Of a DNA stretch of 64,000 bases, positions 17,632 through 27,412 are shown in pieces. Made by a program: the position numbers and the translations under genes. Below the pieces are notes generated by a model. It was given only the letters and a program-made list of their open reading frames with translations. It was not told the origin of the DNA and made no database searches. The DNA is from Confluentibacter lentus (GTDB lineage: Bacteria; Bacteroidota; Bacteroidia; Flavobacteriales; Flavobacteriaceae), in contig NZ_NIHE01000005.1 in assembly GCF_002806995.1 (NCBI RefSeq), positions 184,019 through 248,018 of the forward strand. The letters are read 5' to 3'. Position 1 is the first letter of the stretch. Each line of letters begins with the position of its first letter.

Positions 17632-18237
17632 ATGACAGAATTCTGGGAAGAAGCATTTAAAGAGAAAAAAGAAATGTGGGGTTTAGAACCTGCAAAATCT
17701 GCTATTCTGACAAAAGATTTTTTTGTTGCGCATCAAATAAAAAATGTACTCATTCCGGGCATTGGCTACGGGCGAAATGCACAAATTTTTATAGACAGCG
17801 GCATGAACGTAACAGGCATTGAAATTTCCAAAACCGCTATTGATTTGGCTCATAAAAATTATGGAATGGATATGATCATTTATCACGGTTCAGTAACCGA
17901 CATGCCTTTTGACAATAAAAAATATGATGGAATCTTTTGCTACGCACTTATTCATCTTCTTGACAAAAATGACAGAATGAAATTGATTAGCGACTGTTAT
18001 AAACAACTGACTAAAAACGGTTATATGGTTTTTACAGCGATTACTAAAAACGCACCGAATTTTGGAAAGGGAAAACTAATTGAAAAAGACCGTTATGAAT
18101 TTCATGAAGGAGCAAAAATATTTTATTACGACCAAGAATCAGTAAAAGCGGAATTTAATGACTTTGGACTTTTTGAATTCAATGAAGTGAATGAAAATCA
18201 GCCTATGTATCTGATAAAATGCAAAAAGAATGAATAA
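17632..18237 (+). CDS. Class I SAM-dependent methyltransferase
   Basis: A 201-residue methyltransferase. The SAM-binding glycine motif is VLIPGIGYGRNAQIF, followed by the acidic strand end GIEIS and motif IV-like YDGIFCYALIHLL. A frame also opens at a TTG at 17614, but the ATG at 17632 (MTEFWEEAF) fits small TehB/thiopurine-like methyltransferases better. The substrate is unknown. It stands alone between repeat-like DNA on both sides, which fits a mobile single-gene insert. Confidence 0.85.
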   Translation: MTEFWEEAFKEKKEMWGLEPAKSAILTKDFFVAHQIKNVLIPGIGYGRNAQIFIDSGMNVTGIEISKTAIDLAHKNYGMDMIIYHGSVTDMPFDNKKYDGIFCYALIHLLDKNDRMKLISDCYKQLTKNGYMVFTAITKNAPNFGKGKLIEKDRYEFHEGAKIFYYDQESVKAEFNDFGLFEFNEVNENQPMYLIKCKKNE

Positions 18238-18239
18238 AA

Positions 18240-18341
18240 TACTGCACGCAACACCATATATGAAAAATTGCTAGTTTTAGCTGGTACAACGTTGGTTGCT
18301 GGCTTCCGATTTCCCCGTAACGACATTAGACAACAAAAGAG
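18240..18341. other. Spacer element resembling a gene-cassette boundary
   Basis: The spacer contains CAACGTTG and a GC-richer stretch (GGTTGCTGGCTTCCGATTTC) ending GTAACGACATTAG directly before the DUF2867 gene. It loosely resembles the stretch at 63030-63063, which also has a partial inverted form and ends GTTAG. I recall similar spacers around single accessory genes in flavobacteria. Whether it acts in recombination is unknown. Confidence 0.3.
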
Positions 18342-18878
18342 ATGAAGATATTAAAATCGACACTTCCTAATACTTCCATATTAAAACCAGACGAAAAAAC
18401 GTTTGACTATATTGATAGTTTTGAAAGTGTGTTTATTGACACAAATGACGACATCACGTCTACAAAAATTGGGAAATCATTTTTTATGAGTGGCCCCAAA
18501 TGGGTTGATACATTATTTGCTTTTAGAAACAAACTAGTTGGACTTTTTGGACTTAAAACTTCAGGTACTATGACTGACAGACAAAAAATGCTTGACAACT
18601 TTAAAGGCGAAAAAGGGGAACAAATAGGACTTTTTAAAGTGTTAGACAAAACAACTGACGAAATTATATTGGGAGAAGACGACAAACATTTGAATTTTAG
18701 GGTGTCGTTATTTGTTGATCAACAAAGCGGTGACAAGACACATAAAAAATTAATCATTTCAACAACTGTAAAATTTAATAACTGGTTTGGGCGGCTCTAT
18801 TTTCTACCAGTAAGACCTTTCCATAAGCTCATTGTGCCAACCATGTTAAAAGGCATCATTAGACATGTTGAAAATTAA
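18342..18878 (+). CDS. DUF2867-type protein
   Basis: A 178-residue soluble protein. The C-terminal TTVKFNNWFGRLYFLPVRPFHKLIVP segment, positions about 140-165, and the middle LNFRVSLFVD are typical of DUF2867, a SRPBCC-like family often near NAD-dependent epimerases but here alone. The function is unknown. The start follows the cassette-like spacer by a few bases. Confidence 0.75.
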   Translation: MKILKSTLPNTSILKPDEKTFDYIDSFESVFIDTNDDITSTKIGKSFFMSGPKWVDTLFAFRNKLVGLFGLKTSGTMTDRQKMLDNFKGEKGEQIGLFKVLDKTTDEIILGEDDKHLNFRVSLFVDQQSGDKTHKKLIISTTVKFNNWFGRLYFLPVRPFHKLIVPTMLKGIIRHVEN

Positions 18879-19018
18879 AATAAACGAAAAATAACGAAGC
18901 ATCTTACTAAAAGAAGTTTGTAACTTCGCCTATTTGGTAATTTAAAGGTTGTAAAGATACTTACATATAAAGCCATATATTTTTTATAAATTACCACTAT
19001 CAAATAAAAACCCAAACT

Positions 19019-20029
19019 ATGAAACAAATCTACCTTGTTTTGACTCTTGCATTATCTTATTTAGGCTTAACGGCCCAATCTGGGAATTCCTTAAATTTAG
19101 ATGGCACCGATGATGTGGTTTCCATTACCAATGTGACTACGGCAACGTTTACCTTAGAAGCTACCATTAAAGTGTTAAGCCCATCTCCAACTGGCGTGAT
19201 GGCTTATGAAGGTGCAGGCATTCTGGATTCGGACGTTGGAGGCGATGCATTCGATTTTATTTTTTCGGTTTTAAATGATAAGCTATGTTTTTGGGATGGC
19301 AGTAGTTACATAAATATAGCTGGTAACACAAACGTTGTTGATGGCAACTGGCACCATGTAGCAGTAGTTAGGGAAGCTAATGTAAGTTTAAGACTGTATG
19401 TTGATGGTGTTTTGGATGCCGAGATTTTTGGTGTTGATACTACGGTATTAAATGATAACCCGAATATTTATATAGGCGCGGCTTATGTGGATAGCAGGTT
19501 TTTAAATACCGACATAGATGAGGTACGGATTTGGAATTATGCACGTTCTATCAATGAAATAGATCATTATAAAGGTTGTGAATTAACTGGTAATGAAAGT
19601 GGTTTGGTGTCTTATTATCAATTTAATCAAGGCGTTGCCAATGCAGATAATGCTGCCATAACCACATTAATAGATAATTCCCCCAATGGTAACGATGGTA
19701 CGTTGATGAACTTTACATTAGACAGCAGTGCATCAAACTGGACAGACACATCAGCGATTACGACCGGTGATACTTGTGCTACTTTAAGTTTAAATACTAT
19801 TACTGGCAATAACACCCAGTATGTGTTGTTTCCAAATCCATCAAGTGATTTTATTGAAATACAAGGGCTATCCAAAACAGAGCGTTATGCTCTATATAAC
19901 ATGTTGGGACACAAACTGAATTTGGGACTTACCATGAAAGGTGATAAAATTGATATTCGGCATTTAAGCAATGGCTTGTACTTTTTAAAATTTACTAACG
20001 GCGATACTATTAAATTTATAAAGGAATAG
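19019..20029 (+). CDS. LamG-domain protein exported by the type IX system
   Basis: A 336-residue exported protein. It has a signal peptide (MKQIYLVLTLALSYLGLTAQ), a LamG/concanavalin-like domain (LNLDGTDDVVSI; DGNWHHVAVVRE; DEVRIWNYARS) at about 22-215, and a C-terminal type IX secretion sorting domain (LFPNPSSDFIEIQG, ending NGLYFLKFTNGDTIKFIKE). It should be carried through the outer membrane by the T9SS and anchored or released. LamG domains bind glycans or proteins; the ligand is unknown. The gene is monocistronic, and TAACTTCG at 18921-18928 may be its -7 box. Confidence 0.9.
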   Translation: MKQIYLVLTLALSYLGLTAQSGNSLNLDGTDDVVSITNVTTATFTLEATIKVLSPSPTGVMAYEGAGILDSDVGGDAFDFIFSVLNDKLCFWDGSSYINIAGNTNVVDGNWHHVAVVREANVSLRLYVDGVLDAEIFGVDTTVLNDNPNIYIGAAYVDSRFLNTDIDEVRIWNYARSINEIDHYKGCELTGNESGLVSYYQFNQGVANADNAAITTLIDNSPNGNDGTLMNFTLDSSASNWTDTSAITTGDTCATLSLNTITGNNTQYVLFPNPSSDFIEIQGLSKTERYALYNMLGHKLNLGLTMKGDKIDIRHLSNGLYFLKFTNGDTIKFIKE

Positions 20030-20047
20030 GTGAAAAAGCATATCCCT

Positions 20048-21532
20048 TTAATTCCCTTCACTCCCAAACGCCTTCATCTCCTGTAAGGGTTCTAAGGTTT
20101 CATCACTGCCCCAAATGGTATTATCAAACTTGGTTAAAGTTTGGTAGGGGGTCTTTTTTTGTTGTGTAACCTTATTGTAATCGTTTAGCGTGGTTGCTTT
20201 GGTGGTGGTTATTAAGAGTTCTTCTTTGCTGCGGTTGCTGCCTTCAATGGTAAAGTCGGTGCTCAATTTAAAACGGTCTTTGCTGTTTTCAATAAGGGTT
20301 AAATCCCGACTCACATAAAAATAACTGCCACTTTCATGGTTTATGTACTTGGGTTGGTACGTGTTATCGCTTTGTTTTTGGTAAAGTACCAAACCGCTGC
20401 TTAGGTTTTCTTCGTATTTAACACCCAACAAAAACTTCAAATTCAGCTTGCTACCATGTCGGTTTTCAAAATAGCTGTACGTGATTTTGGTAATGGCATA
20501 ATCGTCATCGGTAACATAGAGTTTGCCACTATATTTGGCTTTGCCCTTTCTGGGTTGATAGCTTATAATGTAGGTAAGTTGTTGGTTATAAACTGTAATG
20601 TCGTCAATAACATAGTCGTATAAACTTGGGTTTAATACATTCATTAAAAATGAGTTGTCATAAAATTTTGAAAACCTTAATAAGCGCTTTGTGGCTCCTT
20701 TTAGTTGGTTAACATCAAATTCTTCTTTTTTGGCTTCCTTTTGTTCTTTTTTCATTTCTGCAAACGATAACGAATCTTCAATTTTAAAGAGTCCAGTTTT
20801 CACTTTATAGGTTTTGGTGGTATCTAAATAGCGTAGCATGATGTTTTTGGCACGTTCTTGCACGTTGTCTATCGAGAAATCTTTAGTGTGGTCTAGCAAC
20901 CTGGTAGCTTTATTGACGATGAGTTTGGTTGAATCTTTGGTTTGGGTGTATAATGTGCCTTTAAAATCTACATATTGAACGGTTTTACTGTTCATTATGG
21001 CATTGGTAAGTGCTTGTAAATCGGTATTAACTTTTTCCAACTGTTGCTTTTTAACTTGCGAGGCTTTATCGATTTCAAAATTGAGGTTTTCAAAATCGAC
21101 ATAATCGGCTACACGTCTAAAAATATCGTATTGTCTTAAATCCGTATTGTAATTCTTGGAGGCATGGCGTTTTACACGTGCAATAATGGAATCGATGTTG
21201 GGTTTTTTATTGCTGAGGTACACTTCGTCCAGTTGGTTAACGGCTGGTTCCAGTTCAATAACATAGTTTAGGGCTTTTATATTGGGAATGGTGACCGTTT
21301 TGCTACCATAACCCATAAACGATATGTGGAGTGGTGTGTTTTCCAAAATACCGGCACTGATGGTGAAATAGCCTTCTTCATTAGAAATAACCCCACTGTA
21401 CTCGCCCGTTTTTATAGTGGCGAAAGGTATGGGGACTTTGGTAGTTTTATCAATTAATTTAGCGGTGATGTTTTGTGCCAGTATTATTTGCAAACCCAAA
21501 CAAACGACGAAGGGAAATACTAGTTTTTTCAT
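20048..21532 (-). CDS. Carboxypeptidase-regulatory-like domain protein, exported
   Basis: An exported protein of about 494 residues. The ATG at 21532 begins a clean signal peptide (MKKLVFPFVVCLGLQIILAQ), so the longer frame to 21589 is not used. Residues 21-105 form a CarboxypepD_reg-like beta-sandwich (ITAKLIDKTTKVPIPFATIK; EEGYFTIS). The rest is a DUF5686-like beta-rich region of unknown role. It follows the TonB receptor in the same direction but a terminator hairpin lies between them. It probably sits in the outer membrane or periplasm. Confidence 0.7.
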   Translation of the reverse strand: MKKLVFPFVVCLGLQIILAQNITAKLIDKTTKVPIPFATIKTGEYSGVISNEEGYFTISAGILENTPLHISFMGYGSKTVTIPNIKALNYVIELEPAVNQLDEVYLSNKKPNIDSIIARVKRHASKNYNTDLRQYDIFRRVADYVDFENLNFEIDKASQVKKQQLEKVNTDLQALTNAIMNSKTVQYVDFKGTLYTQTKDSTKLIVNKATRLLDHTKDFSIDNVQERAKNIMLRYLDTTKTYKVKTGLFKIEDSLSFAEMKKEQKEAKKEEFDVNQLKGATKRLLRFSKFYDNSFLMNVLNPSLYDYVIDDITVYNQQLTYIISYQPRKGKAKYSGKLYVTDDDYAITKITYSYFENRHGSKLNLKFLLGVKYEENLSSGLVLYQKQSDNTYQPKYINHESGSYFYVSRDLTLIENSKDRFKLSTDFTIEGSNRSKEELLITTTKATTLNDYNKVTQQKKTPYQTLTKFDNTIWGSDETLEPLQEMKAFGSEGN

Positions 21533-21591
21533 AACATATGTGTTATTTATAAAACGATTTACAATTAGAAACGTTACAAATAAAAACAAAT

Positions 21592-21618
21592 AAAACCGAG
21601 CTAAATGGCTCGGTTTTT
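21592..21618 (-). terminator. Terminator after the TonB-dependent receptor gene
   Basis: AAAACCGAGC and GCTCGGTTTT pair around a short loop. On the minus strand the stem is followed by a T-rich run. It lies about 25 nt after the receptor stop codon. Confidence 0.8.
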
Positions 21619-21640
21619 ACTTTTAACTTACTTTAACTTA

Positions 21641-24325
21641 TTAAAATATAAAATTAAGCTTGGCATAATAAAAGGCACCACTAAATCCCATTTGTACAGA
21701 ATCCCAGTAACCACCAGCTTCTGTCCAATCATCTTGTTGGTCGGGGTAGATGTTAAATAGGTTGTTGCTACCTACGTTCAATTTTAAGCTTTCGGAAAGT
21801 TTAAAGCCTAAATTTAAATCCGTTACTATTTTTGCGCCATAAGTATCAGTTGCAGCTATGATTTGTTCATTGAAACCACCGTAATCTGCAGGGTCTTCAT
21901 ACATTTGATAATCCAATAGTTCCACTTCACTAAATCTGGTAAACGTTAAAGCGGCATCAAACCATTTTTTGTCGTAATTAAGATTTAAACTCATCTTGCT
22001 ATTTGGTGCCGATGTTAATAAAAAGGCTTTATCGCGTTCGCCAAAAAAGATTTGTTCATCCAAGGCGCCATTTTTTACTTTATCTATTTTCATATCATTA
22101 AAGTTGCCCAAGAATGTGGCACCAAACGAACTATCACTGCCCAAATTGGTTTTGTAGGCTAAAATAACATCCAGACCCGTGGTTTGAGTATCGGCACCAT
22201 TAGCAAAAAACTGGGCAGCTTCCACATTGGGTATTTGTGGCGCATCAAAATTGCCAGTAAGTACAATACGGTCTTTTACTTTAATATAATAACCATCAAT
22301 AGTGGCTGTAAAATCACCGAAGTTAGCCGTAAAACCCAATGCGGTATTGAGTGCTTTTTCTTCTTTTAACGGACCTATGCCAAATGAAGCTGTAACCGGA
22401 CTGTTGTTTGGGGACAATAAAGATTCTAAAGCAACACCGCCCACAAAATTGGTAAACCTTAGGTTGTAATAAATTTGAGCCAGGGAAGGTGCTCTAAATC
22501 CAGTGCTGATAGATCCACGGATATTAATATTATCGGTCGCTTTCAAACGAGCGGCTAATTTACCATTAATAGTGCTTCCAAAATCACTAAAGTTTTCAAA
22601 ACGAGTGGCAGCACTTATTAAAAAAGCATCAGTAATATCAAATTCGGCATCCGCATATAATGATAAGTTGCTTCTGCTTCTATCCACGGCATTGGCAGGG
22701 CTATACCCTGGAAAACCTTGGGAACCACCTGGACGCGGATTGCCTTCATCATCTTCAGCTTGTGTTTGTGTGCTGGGGTCTGTAATTAGAATGCCATTTT
22801 CGGTGTATGTGCCATACGATGCTTCTTCACCAGCATAAATCATAAATCGTTCTGTTCTATACTCTGCTCCAAATGCTAAATTCATCCCGCTTAATACGTC
22901 ATCGTAGTATTTTGAAAAATCAAAATTGATGGTGTTTTGAGCGAGGCTATGGCCACCAGCATCAAAATCAGTTGGCGATACATCCTCCAAAGAGGCATTT
23001 AACGTTCCTTTTATATAGTAATGAAAATCGTTTTTCCCGTAGGTATTGCTAATGTCGATTTTCCAGCCGCTAGCTGTTGTGGTTCTAACACCAGTAGCAA
23101 CGGAATTATCAATGATGTTTGAGGTGATTCTTGGTGTAAATCCGTTAGGATAAATAGATTCCACCACGCGTTCGCCGCCATTTCTTGTAAACGCAAACGC
23201 ATCGGTATCCCGGTAATTTCGTCCTCCAAACGCATATATTTCCGTATTTTCAGAAACAGGAACGGCTAAGTTTCCAAAGAAATTAAAAGCATCAATAGCG
23301 GCTTCGCCAAAACCTTTTCTAAAATCGAAAGCAGGACGTAAGGTTTTATTTTTACTTAAATATTCGGTGGTGAAATTCGCATAACCTTCTTCGCCAATTT
23401 TAAAACCATAATTAGTGGTTACTTTAACAGAGCCACCATCAAAATTCTTATCCTTTCCAATAGCATTGCCATCTCTCTCGGTATCCAATCTAAAACCATC
23501 GGTATTCCAAACACCATAATCATCTGCCAAAAATGCACTGGTATCCACATCGGCATTGGTACTATAAGCACCATAACTAACACTTCCGGTAAGTTCGTCA
23601 ACATTATCCCTTAAAACAATATTGATAACACCAGCAATAGCATCGGATCCATATTGAGCAGAGGCACCATCTCTAAGGATTTCTATTCTTTTAATTGAAG
23701 AAGCAGGAATGGCATTAAGGTCGGTTCCCGTATTTCCACGACCTCTGGTTCCAAAAATGTTTATAAGTGACGATTGATGTCTGCGTTTTCCATTGATTAA
23801 AACGAGCGTTTGGTCAGGCCCTAAACCTCTTAACGATGCCGGATCCACGTGGTCTGCACCATCAGAACCCGTTTGTTTGTTTGCATTAAATGAAGGTGCT
23901 GCATATTGAAGCATTTCATTGATTTCAACTTTCCCTACTTGGGTAGTCACTTCGGAAACATCAATAACATCGATAGCTACAGCAGTATCTACGGCCGTTC
24001 TTTTCGGACTTCGAGAGCCAACAATAAGAATTTCATCCAAAGTTTCACCATCCTGCAAGGTAACATCTAGAGCGGTTTGATTATTTACGGCTACGCTCAA
24101 CGTGTTATAGCCCACATAGCTAAAAGTCAATGTGGCGTCGCCGGCTACATTAATCATGAATTTACCATCAAAATCTGATGTTGTTCCGTTTTGAGTACCT
24201 TTCTCTACAATATTAACGCCAGGGATTGGCTCTCCATTGGCATCTTTAACAATGCCAGAAACAGTTTGTTGGGCAAAAGCGATAGTTGCTGTTAGAAATA
24301 ACAACAGAATTAAAATTTTTTTCAT
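21641..24325 (-). CDS. TonB-dependent outer-membrane receptor
   Basis: An 894-residue receptor. It has a signal peptide (MKKILILLLFLTATIAFAQ), an N-terminal carboxypeptidase-regulatory domain (VSGIVKDANGEPIPGVNIVE, about 21-95), a plug domain with LRGLGPDQTLVLINGKRRHQ (about 167-186), and a beta-barrel ending in the aromatic FYYAKLNFIF. No SusD partner is adjacent, so it is unlikely to be a classic Sus pair. The plug and barrel resemble receptors loosely annotated for peptides or siderophores. The substrate is unknown. Confidence 0.92.
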   Translation of the reverse strand: MKKILILLLFLTATIAFAQQTVSGIVKDANGEPIPGVNIVEKGTQNGTTSDFDGKFMINVAGDATLTFSYVGYNTLSVAVNNQTALDVTLQDGETLDEILIVGSRSPKRTAVDTAVAIDVIDVSEVTTQVGKVEINEMLQYAAPSFNANKQTGSDGADHVDPASLRGLGPDQTLVLINGKRRHQSSLINIFGTRGRGNTGTDLNAIPASSIKRIEILRDGASAQYGSDAIAGVINIVLRDNVDELTGSVSYGAYSTNADVDTSAFLADDYGVWNTDGFRLDTERDGNAIGKDKNFDGGSVKVTTNYGFKIGEEGYANFTTEYLSKNKTLRPAFDFRKGFGEAAIDAFNFFGNLAVPVSENTEIYAFGGRNYRDTDAFAFTRNGGERVVESIYPNGFTPRITSNIIDNSVATGVRTTTASGWKIDISNTYGKNDFHYYIKGTLNASLEDVSPTDFDAGGHSLAQNTINFDFSKYYDDVLSGMNLAFGAEYRTERFMIYAGEEASYGTYTENGILITDPSTQTQAEDDEGNPRPGGSQGFPGYSPANAVDRSRSNLSLYADAEFDITDAFLISAATRFENFSDFGSTINGKLAARLKATDNINIRGSISTGFRAPSLAQIYYNLRFTNFVGGVALESLLSPNNSPVTASFGIGPLKEEKALNTALGFTANFGDFTATIDGYYIKVKDRIVLTGNFDAPQIPNVEAAQFFANGADTQTTGLDVILAYKTNLGSDSSFGATFLGNFNDMKIDKVKNGALDEQIFFGERDKAFLLTSAPNSKMSLNLNYDKKWFDAALTFTRFSEVELLDYQMYEDPADYGGFNEQIIAATDTYGAKIVTDLNLGFKLSESLKLNVGSNNLFNIYPDQQDDWTEAGGYWDSVQMGFSGAFYYAKLNFIF

Positions 24326-24492
24326 ATTAGATGGTTGTTTGAATTAGTCAACACTAAGATATGTTAAAGTTTTATTAAAAACTATGCGTATATCATAAAA
24401 CATCAACAAATTTTAGGTAAAGAGCATTTATTACTGAATTAAATTCAATTATTGCTAGTGTAAAAAAATTATAAATTACTATTAATATAGTC

Positions 24493-24500
24493 TATATTTG
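24493..24500 (+). promoter_or_regulatory. Promoter -7 box for ychF
   Basis: TATATTTG followed by CACTCGCAAAAT matches the Bacteroidota TAnnTTTG box. It lies 66 nt before the ATG in an AT-rich divergent spacer. Confidence 0.7.
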
Positions 24501-24565
24501 CACTCGCAAAATCAATAACAAAAATCAGCGTTCTGCGGAAGCAGGAACAACAAAAACCTCACAAC

Positions 24566-25660
24566 ATGAAAGCAGGAATCGTAGGATTGCCAAACGTAGG
24601 GAAATCAACCTTATTCAATTGTTTGTCCAATGCCAAAGCACAAAGTGCCAATTTTCCATTTTGTACCATCGAACCTAACATAGGTGTTGTAAATGTACCA
24701 GATGCCCGATTGGAGAAGCTTACCGAATTGGTAAAACCATTGAGGGTACAACCAGCAACCGTAGAGATTGTTGATATTGCAGGCTTGGTAAAAGGTGCCA
24801 GTAAAGGTGAAGGATTGGGCAACCAGTTTTTGGCAAACATTAGAGAAACCGATGCTATTTTGCATGTACTGAGATGTTTTGATAATGATAATATTGTGCA
24901 TGTTGATGGCAAAGTAAACCCGATTAGGGATAAGGAAACCATCGATATGGAATTGCAGTTGAAGGATTTGGAAACGGTTGATAAAAAACTGGAGAAAGTA
25001 AAACGTGCCGCTAAAACAGGCAATAAAGAGGCCCAAAAAGAAGAAGCTGTTTTAATGAAAATCAAAGAAAATCTTGAGGCTGGTGTATCCATACGCGCCT
25101 TGCAATTTAGCGAAGATGATTATAACGATTTTGTGAAACCTTCACAATTTATTACAGATAAGCCGGTCATGTATGTTTGTAATGTAGATGAAGGGTCTGC
25201 CGTTTCTGGCAATGCTTATGTAGAGCAGGTTAAGGAAGCTGTAAAAAATGAAAATGCCGAAGTATTGGTGTTGGCGGTTGCTATTGAAGCAGATATTAAT
25301 GAGCTTGAAGATTACGAAGAACGAAAAATGTTCTTGCAAGATATTGGGCTGGATGAAGCGGGTTCGGCCAAATTAATCCGTTCCGCATATAAGCTATTAA
25401 ATCAGCAAACGTATTTTACGGCTGGGGTAAAAGAGGTGAGGGCTTGGACGATTGATATTGGAGCCACAGCGCCACAAGCGGCGGGTGTGATCCACACAGA
25501 TTTTGAAAAAGGTTTTATCAGGGCTGAGGTGATAGCTTATAACGATTACGTTACTTATGGTAGTGAGGTAAAGGTAAAAGAAGCAGGAAAAATGCGAGTT
25601 GAAGGTAAAAGCTATGTGGTGAATGATGGTGATGTGATGCATTTCTTGTTTAATGTATAA
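24566..25660 (+). CDS. ychF: Redox-regulated ATPase YchF (Obg family)
   Basis: A 364-residue P-loop protein. G1 is GLPNVGKST (7-15), followed by [19 protein letters not shown] and an altered G4 (CNVDEG), the change that makes YchF/OLA1 prefer ATP over GTP. The C-terminal TGS-like domain is [14 protein letters not shown] through [11 protein letters not shown] and [11 protein letters not shown]. It is associated with ribosomes and stress response. It is a single-gene unit with its own promoter; the divergent neighbour is the TonB receptor. Confidence 0.97.
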   Translation: MKAGIVGLPNVGKSTLFNCLSNAKAQSANFPFCTIEPNIGVVNVPDARLEKLTELVKPLRVQPATVEIVDIAGLVKGASKGEGLGNQFLANIRETDAILHVLRCFDNDNIVHVDGKVNPIRDKETIDMELQLKDLETVDKKLEKVKRAAKTGNKEAQKEEAVLMKIKENLEAGVSIRALQFSEDDYNDFVKPSQFITDKPVMYVCNVDEGSAVSGNAYVEQVKEAVKNENAEVLVLAVAIEADINELEDYEERKMFLQDIGLDEAGSAKLIRSAYKLLNQQTYFTAGVKEVRAWTIDIGATAPQAAGVIHTDFEKGFIRAEVIAYNDYVTYGSEVKVKEAGKMRVEGKSYVVNDGDVMHFLFNV

Positions 25661-25784
25661 ACTATTATCAGTAATACGCCCATTTTTATATTCTTTCCAT
25701 AATTATATAAAAAAGGGTTAATTTTTTGTAGGTAAATATTTATTTTTTATATTATTTTGTAATGTAAATGCCTCAAAAATAATC

Positions 25785-26237
25785 ATGCCAAAAATTGAAA
25801 TTCATACCCTTATTGATGCTGATGCTAAAACCTGTTTTGATTTAGCTAGGAATATTGATATCCATCAAGAATCGTTGCAACATTCCCAAGAAAAAGCTAT
25901 TGCGGGAAAAATATCCGGACTCATAGAATTGGGCGAATGGGTATGTTGGGAAGCCAAACATTTTGGTATTGTACAGCACTTAACTTCTAGAATTACCGAA
26001 TTCGATTCGCCACATTATTTTGTGGACGAAATGGTTTCTGGCGCATTCAAATCCTTTAGACATGATCATATTTTCAAAAAACACGATAATCAAACGCTCA
26101 TGGTTGATATATTCAATTTTGAATCTCCTCTTGGTATTATTGGTCAGTTTGCCAATTGGTTTTTTCTCAAGAGGTATATGGCCAACCTTTTAAAGACCAG
26201 AGGCAATTATATAAAACAAAAGGCAGAATTGCTCTAA
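25785..26237 (+). CDS. SRPBCC family protein (cyclase/dehydrase-like)
   Basis: A 150-residue START-like domain with the usual LIDADAKTCFDLARNID opening and RITEFDSPHYFVDEM core strand. Relatives in flavobacteria are called SRPBCC or cell-division-inhibitor-like proteins without real functional proof. The EFDSP string here matches the normal family pattern (EYDPP) and is not one of the REP-derived inserts seen near hsdM. Confidence 0.8.
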   Translation: MPKIEIHTLIDADAKTCFDLARNIDIHQESLQHSQEKAIAGKISGLIELGEWVCWEAKHFGIVQHLTSRITEFDSPHYFVDEMVSGAFKSFRHDHIFKKHDNQTLMVDIFNFESPLGIIGQFANWFFLKRYMANLLKTRGNYIKQKAELL

Positions 26238-26298
26238 ATTAATTAATTGAGCATCGTAATCTGTCAAATTTCTATATTTTATTGAAATAACACTGGGC

Positions 26299-26306
26299 TA
26301 TCTTCG
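26299..26306 (+). promoter_or_regulatory. Possible promoter box giving a leaderless transcript for the DMT gene
   Basis: TATCTTCG lies only four bases before the ATG at 26311, with a TTG about 15 bases further upstream. If used, the mRNA would start at or near the start codon. A nearly identical arrangement stands before the DHH gene (36347-36354). Confidence 0.45.
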
Positions 26307-26310
26307 CCTT

Positions 26311-27219
26311 ATGGAAATAAAAAAACCGACGACATTTATATATGGTATCCTCATAGGACTTATAGGGATTGTGCTTTTTTCATCAAAAGCGGTGATGGTA
26401 AAATTGGCTTACCAATACGATGTTGATGCCATAAGTATTTTGTTTTTACGCATGTTATTTTCATTTCCTTTTTATTTAGCTGTTGTTTTTTGGAATCGAA
26501 AAAAAACCGCAGATGCCGTTTTAAAAACTAAAGATTACTATTGGCTTATTTTCTTTGGGGTGGTAGGCTATTATTTATCCAGTTATTTCGACTTTGTTGG
26601 GCTTCAATATATTAAAGCTAGTTTAGAACGTATTATATTGTTTCTATATCCCACAATCATCATCATTTTAAATAGAGTGTTTCTTAAAAAAACAATAACA
26701 TCTAAACAACTATTGGCCATAGGTATAACCTATGTTGGTGTTGTTATTACATTTTGGGGAGAAGTAGTTGTTTCTGGAAGCAACGTGTACTTGGGGGGAT
26801 TTTTAATCTTGCTTTGTGCCATCACCTATGCGGCGTACTTAGTGGGGAGCGGGTGGTTAATTCCAAAATTCGGAGTTGTAAAATTCACATCCTATGCCAT
26901 GATTGTATCTTGCGTATGTGTATTTCTTCATTATTTAATTATGAATGAAACCAGTATTTTTAGCTTTACTTGGGAAGTTTATCTACTGGGACTTTTAATA
27001 GCCATTTTTGCTACGGTTATTCCTTCGTTTTTGGTTTCCATATCCATAAAAATGATTGATTCCTCCAATTTTGCTATTGTTGCAGGAGCTGGGCCTGTTT
27101 CAACCATTATTTTAGCAGGTATTTTTTTAGGGGAACAATTAACGTGGTTGCAGTTGTTTGGTGCCTTGGTGGTTATATTTGGTATTTTGTTGGTATCCTT
27201 AAAGAAAGTTAAAATTTAA
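26311..27219 (+). CDS. EamA/DMT family transporter
   Basis: A 302-residue protein with about ten membrane helices in two EamA repeats. The first contains LRMLFSFPFYLAVVFW and the second closes with GAGPVSTIILAGIFLGEQLT and LFGALVVIFGILLVSLKK. The family exports metabolites or drugs; the substrate is unknown. It is monocistronic. Downstream to parE lies a heptad repeat (27268-27302). Confidence 0.88.
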   Translation: MEIKKPTTFIYGILIGLIGIVLFSSKAVMVKLAYQYDVDAISILFLRMLFSFPFYLAVVFWNRKKTADAVLKTKDYYWLIFFGVVGYYLSSYFDFVGLQYIKASLERIILFLYPTIIIILNRVFLKKTITSKQLLAIGITYVGVVITFWGEVVVSGSNVYLGGFLILLCAITYAAYLVGSGWLIPKFGVVKFTSYAMIVSCVCVFLHYLIMNETSIFSFTWEVYLLGLLIAIFATVIPSFLVSISIKMIDSSNFAIVAGAGPVSTIILAGIFLGEQLTWLQLFGALVVIFGILLVSLKKVKI

Positions 27220-27267
27220 AATTTAAAAGTTTCTTCAACTAAACAAATCAACATCAACCCATCGCCC

Positions 27268-27302
27268 AGTACCTAGCACCTAGGACCTAGAACCCAACAC
27301 CC
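27268..27302. repeat. Heptad tandem repeat AGNACCY
   Basis: Five seven-base units follow one another: AGTACCT, AGCACCT, AGGACCT, AGAACCC, AACACCC. The same unit type recurs at 44585-44621 in another spacer. The exact seven-base period with changes mostly at the third base argues against chance. Confidence 0.65.
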
Positions 27303-27412
27303 ACCAACGAACTTATCAAAAAATATTGTTAATTACTTTGTGTAATGGCAGTTTCTTTTTTTAAACTGATATACTATATTAGCGTACCCTCACAGAACAT
27401 GTTAAAAGATAT

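Noticed and set aside
21533..21589. Longer start for the carboxypeptidase-regulatory protein.
   Set aside because: It would put 19 hydrophobic residues before a complete signal peptide; the ATG at 21532 gives a normal one.
25995..26012. GAATTCGATTCGCC in the SRPBCC gene resembles the REP hairpin core.
   Set aside because: The left GGGC arm is absent and the peptide EFDSPHYF fits the normal family pattern, so it is a chance match.
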